Positions 61,101 through 64,000 of a stretch of DNA of 64,000 bases are shown one piece after another (positions within the stretch are counted from its first letter, which is position 1; every line of letters begins with the position of its first letter). The DNA is from Rhytidiadelphus loreus (taxonomy: Eukaryota > Streptophyta > Bryopsida > Hypnales > Hylocomiaceae). Under the pieces are notes generated by a model. That model was not told the DNA's origin and searched no databases. It saw only the letters and a program-made list of their open reading frames with translations. The DNA lies in NCBI GenBank assembly GCA_947034895.1, contig OX344762.1:6949501-7013500 (forward strand), written 5' to 3'. The translations under genes were made by a program, and so were the position numbers.

Positions 61101-61258
61101 ATCATTGTGAATTGGCTATATTATCAATGCATTCTTTTACCATACTTTTGTTGAAAAATCATGTTTTCTCTACACCTATTATTAAAATAAAATTGTTCAG
61201 GTTCAAATTTGCACTGCAATGATAACTACTAAAGTGGGACATATTATTATTTAGGATT
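58175..61258. other. AT-rich intergenic DNA
   Basis: Apart from the possible exon remnant at 58627-58921 I see no gene. Long T and C/T-rich low-complexity runs occur at about 59225 and 60930-60990. Confidence 0.45.
58627..58921 (-). pseudogene. Possible decayed first exon with frameshifted signal peptide
   Basis: An ATG at 58921 opens a signal-peptide-like hydrophobic run (MALPLLLLFYFLFS) that soon leaves the longer frame. A one-base shift near the T6 run (58884-58890) would join it to a basic, Pro-rich frame (SPKSLHLDHNGKRYPNPP onward). That frame ends exactly at a good splice donor (AG then GTAAGA, 58627). I found no downstream exon. No family is recognised; it may be chance. Confidence 0.25.
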
Positions 61259-61596
61259 CACTACAAGGAAATGGAGGTAAATGTAACCATAGAAGAATGA
61301 CTGCTTGTCCGGAACGACTTGAATATGACTCATGTTCCCTAATTGCACCAAAGGTTTGGGATTGTCATCGTTAGAGTCAATTCAGAGTCACATTCGCGAC
61401 TATAGGATGACGACTTAGCGGTAGAGAGTCTTCATCCACATTTTTACATCTTGAACGTGCTGTCTTTATCTAGTCCCGCAATGTGCTAAAAAACTTGTTT
61501 TTTCCACTTTAAATGATGTGAATATTATTTTCTAAAATCTAGGAAATGTGAATATTATTTTCTAATATCTAAAAGGTTTGAAGATTATTTTCAAGT

Positions 61597-61903
61597 CATT
61601 TAGTGTGTTAATACAAAGAGTTCAAGTAACAAGCCTTTTATACAAGTGGGGTAGTAGGAGGCAAGACAAACCATGTGGGATTTGTAAAATGTTGATGCAA
61701 TAGTAGAGTAGTGATGTGGAAGTCATTATGTAGTTGTGTTAGAGTATAATCCTTATACTATTGCATCAACATAATGACTTCCACATCACTACTCTACTAT
61801 TGCATCAACATTTTACAAATCCCACATGGTTTGTCTTGCCTCCTACTACCCCACTTGTATAAAAGGCTTGTTACTTGAACTCTTTGTATTCACACACTAA
61901 ATG
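61597..61903. repeat. Long palindrome inside the CACTA element
   Basis: The arms (about 61597-61745 and 61765-61903) are almost exactly complementary, starting TCATTTAGTGTG on the left. The similarity resumes outside: 61525-61590 is complementary to about 62258-62330, with the tandem array lying between in the right arm. Confidence 0.9.
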
Positions 61904-61949
61904 GCTAAAAAATCCATTTGACACATATGCAAAATATAGTGTATTGTGT

Positions 61950-62235
61950 ATCATGTATTTGTATATGGTATATGATGAATGAATCATGTATATAATGTAT
62001 GAATCATGTATATGGTATATAATGTATGAATCATGTATATGGTATATAATGTATGAATCATGTATTTATATATGGTGTATGAATAATGTATATGGTATAT
62101 AATGTATGAATCATGTATATGGTATATAATGTATGAATCATGTATATGGTATATAATGTATGAATCATGTATTTATATATGGTGTATGAATAATGTATTT
62201 GTATATGATGTATGGTGTTCGGTATATGGTGTACT
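61950..62235 (+). repeat. 27-bp tandem array
   Basis: Units of ATGTATGAATCATGTATATG plus GTATATA, with some variant units (TATTTATATATGGTGTATGAATA) arranged periodically. It sits in the right arm of the CACTA palindrome, breaking its symmetry. Confidence 0.9.
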
Positions 62236-62279
62236 CATTTTGCACATTTCACCACAACTCGAAAATAATCTTCAAATCT

Positions 62280-62520
62280 TTTAGATATTAGAAAATAATA
62301 TTCACATTTCCTAGATTTTAGAATATAATCCTAGATTTCAGATGAAAAATATTTAAATTTCCTAGATTTTAGAATATAATCCTAGATTATAGAAAATAAT
62401 ATTCACATTTCTTAGATTTTAGAATACAATCATAGATTTCAGAAGAAAAATATTCACATTTCCTAGATTTCAGAATATAATCTTAGATTTCAAAAAATAA
62501 TATTCAAATTTCTTAGATTT
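62280..62520 (+). repeat. Short tandem units with TTCCTAGATTTTAGAATATAAT
   Basis: The block CACATTTCCTAGATTTTAGA recurs about five times with changes between 62300 and 62520, inside the CACTA element. The left side of the element carries only two such units in reverse (about 61510-61570), so the right side seems expanded. Confidence 0.7.
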
Positions 62521-62717
62521 ACTACTTTGGAAGTTTCATCCAAAATCCCATCCAAGCTCACAATGGATGGTGATAATACTATGGCAGTCATTTTAAAAAA
62601 TGACTAGTCCACTATGACTCCAGGGACCAAAATCACAGTGCAGTCATTTTTGTCCATAATGACTCCTATATAGTCATTCTTTGCAGTCATTTATACATTG
62701 TTTTTCTTGTAGTGATT

Positions 62718-64000
62718 GAAGTCCATATATGCAATCACATGTGTCTTTGATTTATGAAAATAAAGAGTTGTTTGCACCGCACTTCCCCGCAAGATACACC
62801 CCTTGCTAGGATACTTCAATGTTGTTGTGAAAAATAATTGAAAGCATTCAAAGGAGTAAAAGTGAGCTTGAAAAAAACAAAGTTAACTCTTTGAAGTGTT
62901 GATTTATTTTTTAATTTGAAGTTTTGTAAAGATGTATTACAAACAACAATTAAGATAAATAATTTAATATTGGGGGCAATTTTGCATGGCATAAAGGGTG
63001 CATTATTTTTCATGCCGCAATGCATTATTTTTCATTGTATTCTAGGATTTTCAAATTTTCAAATCATTATCTATTAAATTTTTACCTACTATTTTGTAAA
63101 AATAATATTTGTATAGGTAGATCGTTTTGTTATTGACTAGGAAAGAAAATTAATTCTCATAGATTAAATAAGGCATTTAGAAAAAAAAATTGCATTGTCA
63201 TATTGCCTTAATGCACTCCAAAATTCAAATACCTTCAAAGAAAAGTAGTTCGTAAATAGAATGATTAGCTCTGAAATTTTCTAAAGAGACATATGTGAAA
63301 TGAAATCATCAAGCATTCCTATTTCTATTTTTAGATTGTTAAAATAATCTTAAATTCATATACTTTAGGTGATTCATTATTCTTCTATATCAAAAAATTT
63401 GGATGTAGTTATGTGTGAAAATCCAAATATAGAATTAGAATTGAGCCTTCTTTAAGTATAGTATTGGCATTCTTTGAACAAACTGTTATTATATAAGAGG
63501 TTACAAATTTCCATACCTTTTGGATAATTTGGATACCTTCTAGATAATTTGTTCAAGAAATTAAAATTTCAATACAATCTTTTCGAAAAACATAAAATTA
63601 ATTGCTAAAGTTCTTTAACTATGTTTTCACCAAAAACACTCCAAAATTGTCATTTCTGGTACAAGTACCAAGTTTTAAGAAAAAAACATTTTTGAACACA
63701 TGTAATTGTAGGATCTTGTAATATACTAGATTGAAAATATGTAGGAATTTTTTTTGAAATTTCTACTATGTGGATTGCTAGATATTAGTGTTTGAAGTAA
63801 CCCAAAAAAAAATTTGGCCCTACAAAAAATAGGGCAATTGCACTTTTATAAGGTCATATTTGTATGAAAAAATGTTGAAAATGGTAGGGCTTCTTTGGAT
63901 TCATTCTTCAAGGCAAGTTGGCTACATCTTTAAAAAAATTCAGATCATTTGGAATTCTAAAACCTAGTAAGCAGAAAGCAGTAGGGAATGACTCCAAATA
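62718..64000. other. AT-rich intergenic DNA, repeat copy at the edge
   Basis: No gene is seen. About 63640-64000 is an inverted homologue of about 5975-6330 (shared blocks GTAGCCAAC, CTTGTAC-AGAAATGAC, CAAACACTAATATCT), and it runs off the window. Confidence 0.5.

Larger units (their letters stand above)
61259..62714. mobile_element. Non-autonomous CACTA (En/Spm) element, complete
   Basis: The left end is CACTACAAGGAAATG and the right end in reverse complement is CACTACAAGAAAAAC. A three-base ATT direct repeat flanks both sides (61256-61258 and 62715-62717). CACTACAAGAAA termini with a 3-bp duplication define plant CACTA elements. Subterminal ATGACT/AGTCAT motifs recur near both ends (about 61296, 61326, 62588-62690), like transposase-binding repeats. 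There are no TNPA or TNPD coding frames; the 1456-bp interior is taken up by a long palindrome and a tandem array. Confidence 0.9.

Noticed and set aside
61950..62235. Regular 27-bp repeats as a possible CRISPR array
   Set aside because: There are no unique spacers; units are directly tandem and A/T-rich, in a plant CACTA element.
1..64000. LTR retrotransposons, retroviral-like genes or tRNA genes
   Set aside because: I looked for reverse transcriptase or integrase motifs, paired long direct repeats and tRNA B-boxes on both strands and saw none I could support.

Overview
The window reads as nuclear DNA of a land plant. It has spliced genes with GT-AG introns and GC-richer exons. Among them are a Stay-Green Mg-dechelatase, a violaxanthin de-epoxidase-related protein, and a 4-coumarate:CoA-ligase-like acyl-CoA synthetase of the ACOS5 kind. 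A U2 snRNA gene has a plant-style USE+TATA promoter. The very AT-rich intergenic DNA, short introns and compact genes suggest a bryophyte, perhaps a moss, but nothing here proves the lineage.

Layout. 1-10.1 kb: AT-rich repeat-derived DNA with a ~3.6 kb inverted-repeat element. 10.2-11.1 kb: a Harbinger-type MITE, then a U2 snRNA gene. 11.2-15.5 kb: the 7-exon acyl-CoA synthetase (minus strand). 15.5-25.5 kb: repeats, including a nested pair of TTAA-flanked elements, and two other MITE families. 25.5-28.3 kb: low-repeat DNA with no recognised gene. 28.3-30.6 kb: 6-exon Stay-Green gene (minus), with a G-box upstream. 31.7-41.2 kb: repeats and two isolated GC-rich islands. 41.8-42.8 kb: a single-coding-exon lysine-rich nuclear-type protein (plus). 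42.8-47.7 kb: more TTAA-flanked elements and a 12-bp minisatellite. 48.2-52.1 kb: 8-exon TMEM209-type membrane protein (plus), with a 132-bp palindrome in one intron. 53.1-56.5 kb: 7-exon violaxanthin de-epoxidase-related gene (minus). 57.8-64 kb: MITEs and a complete non-autonomous CACTA element carrying a long palindrome and a 27-bp tandem array.

The protein genes are not an operon or cluster. Three have plausible plastid or specialised-metabolism roles (chlorophyll breakdown, a xanthophyll-cycle-like enzyme, sporopollenin-type acyl activation), but nothing shows they act together. The most notable signal is a set of elements with ends like CCCTTTAA flanked by TTAA. One is inserted inside another in a way that shows duplication at a single TTAA. 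This is the signature of piggyBac-type transposition, which I believe is rarely described in land plants. No transposase is visible in the window.
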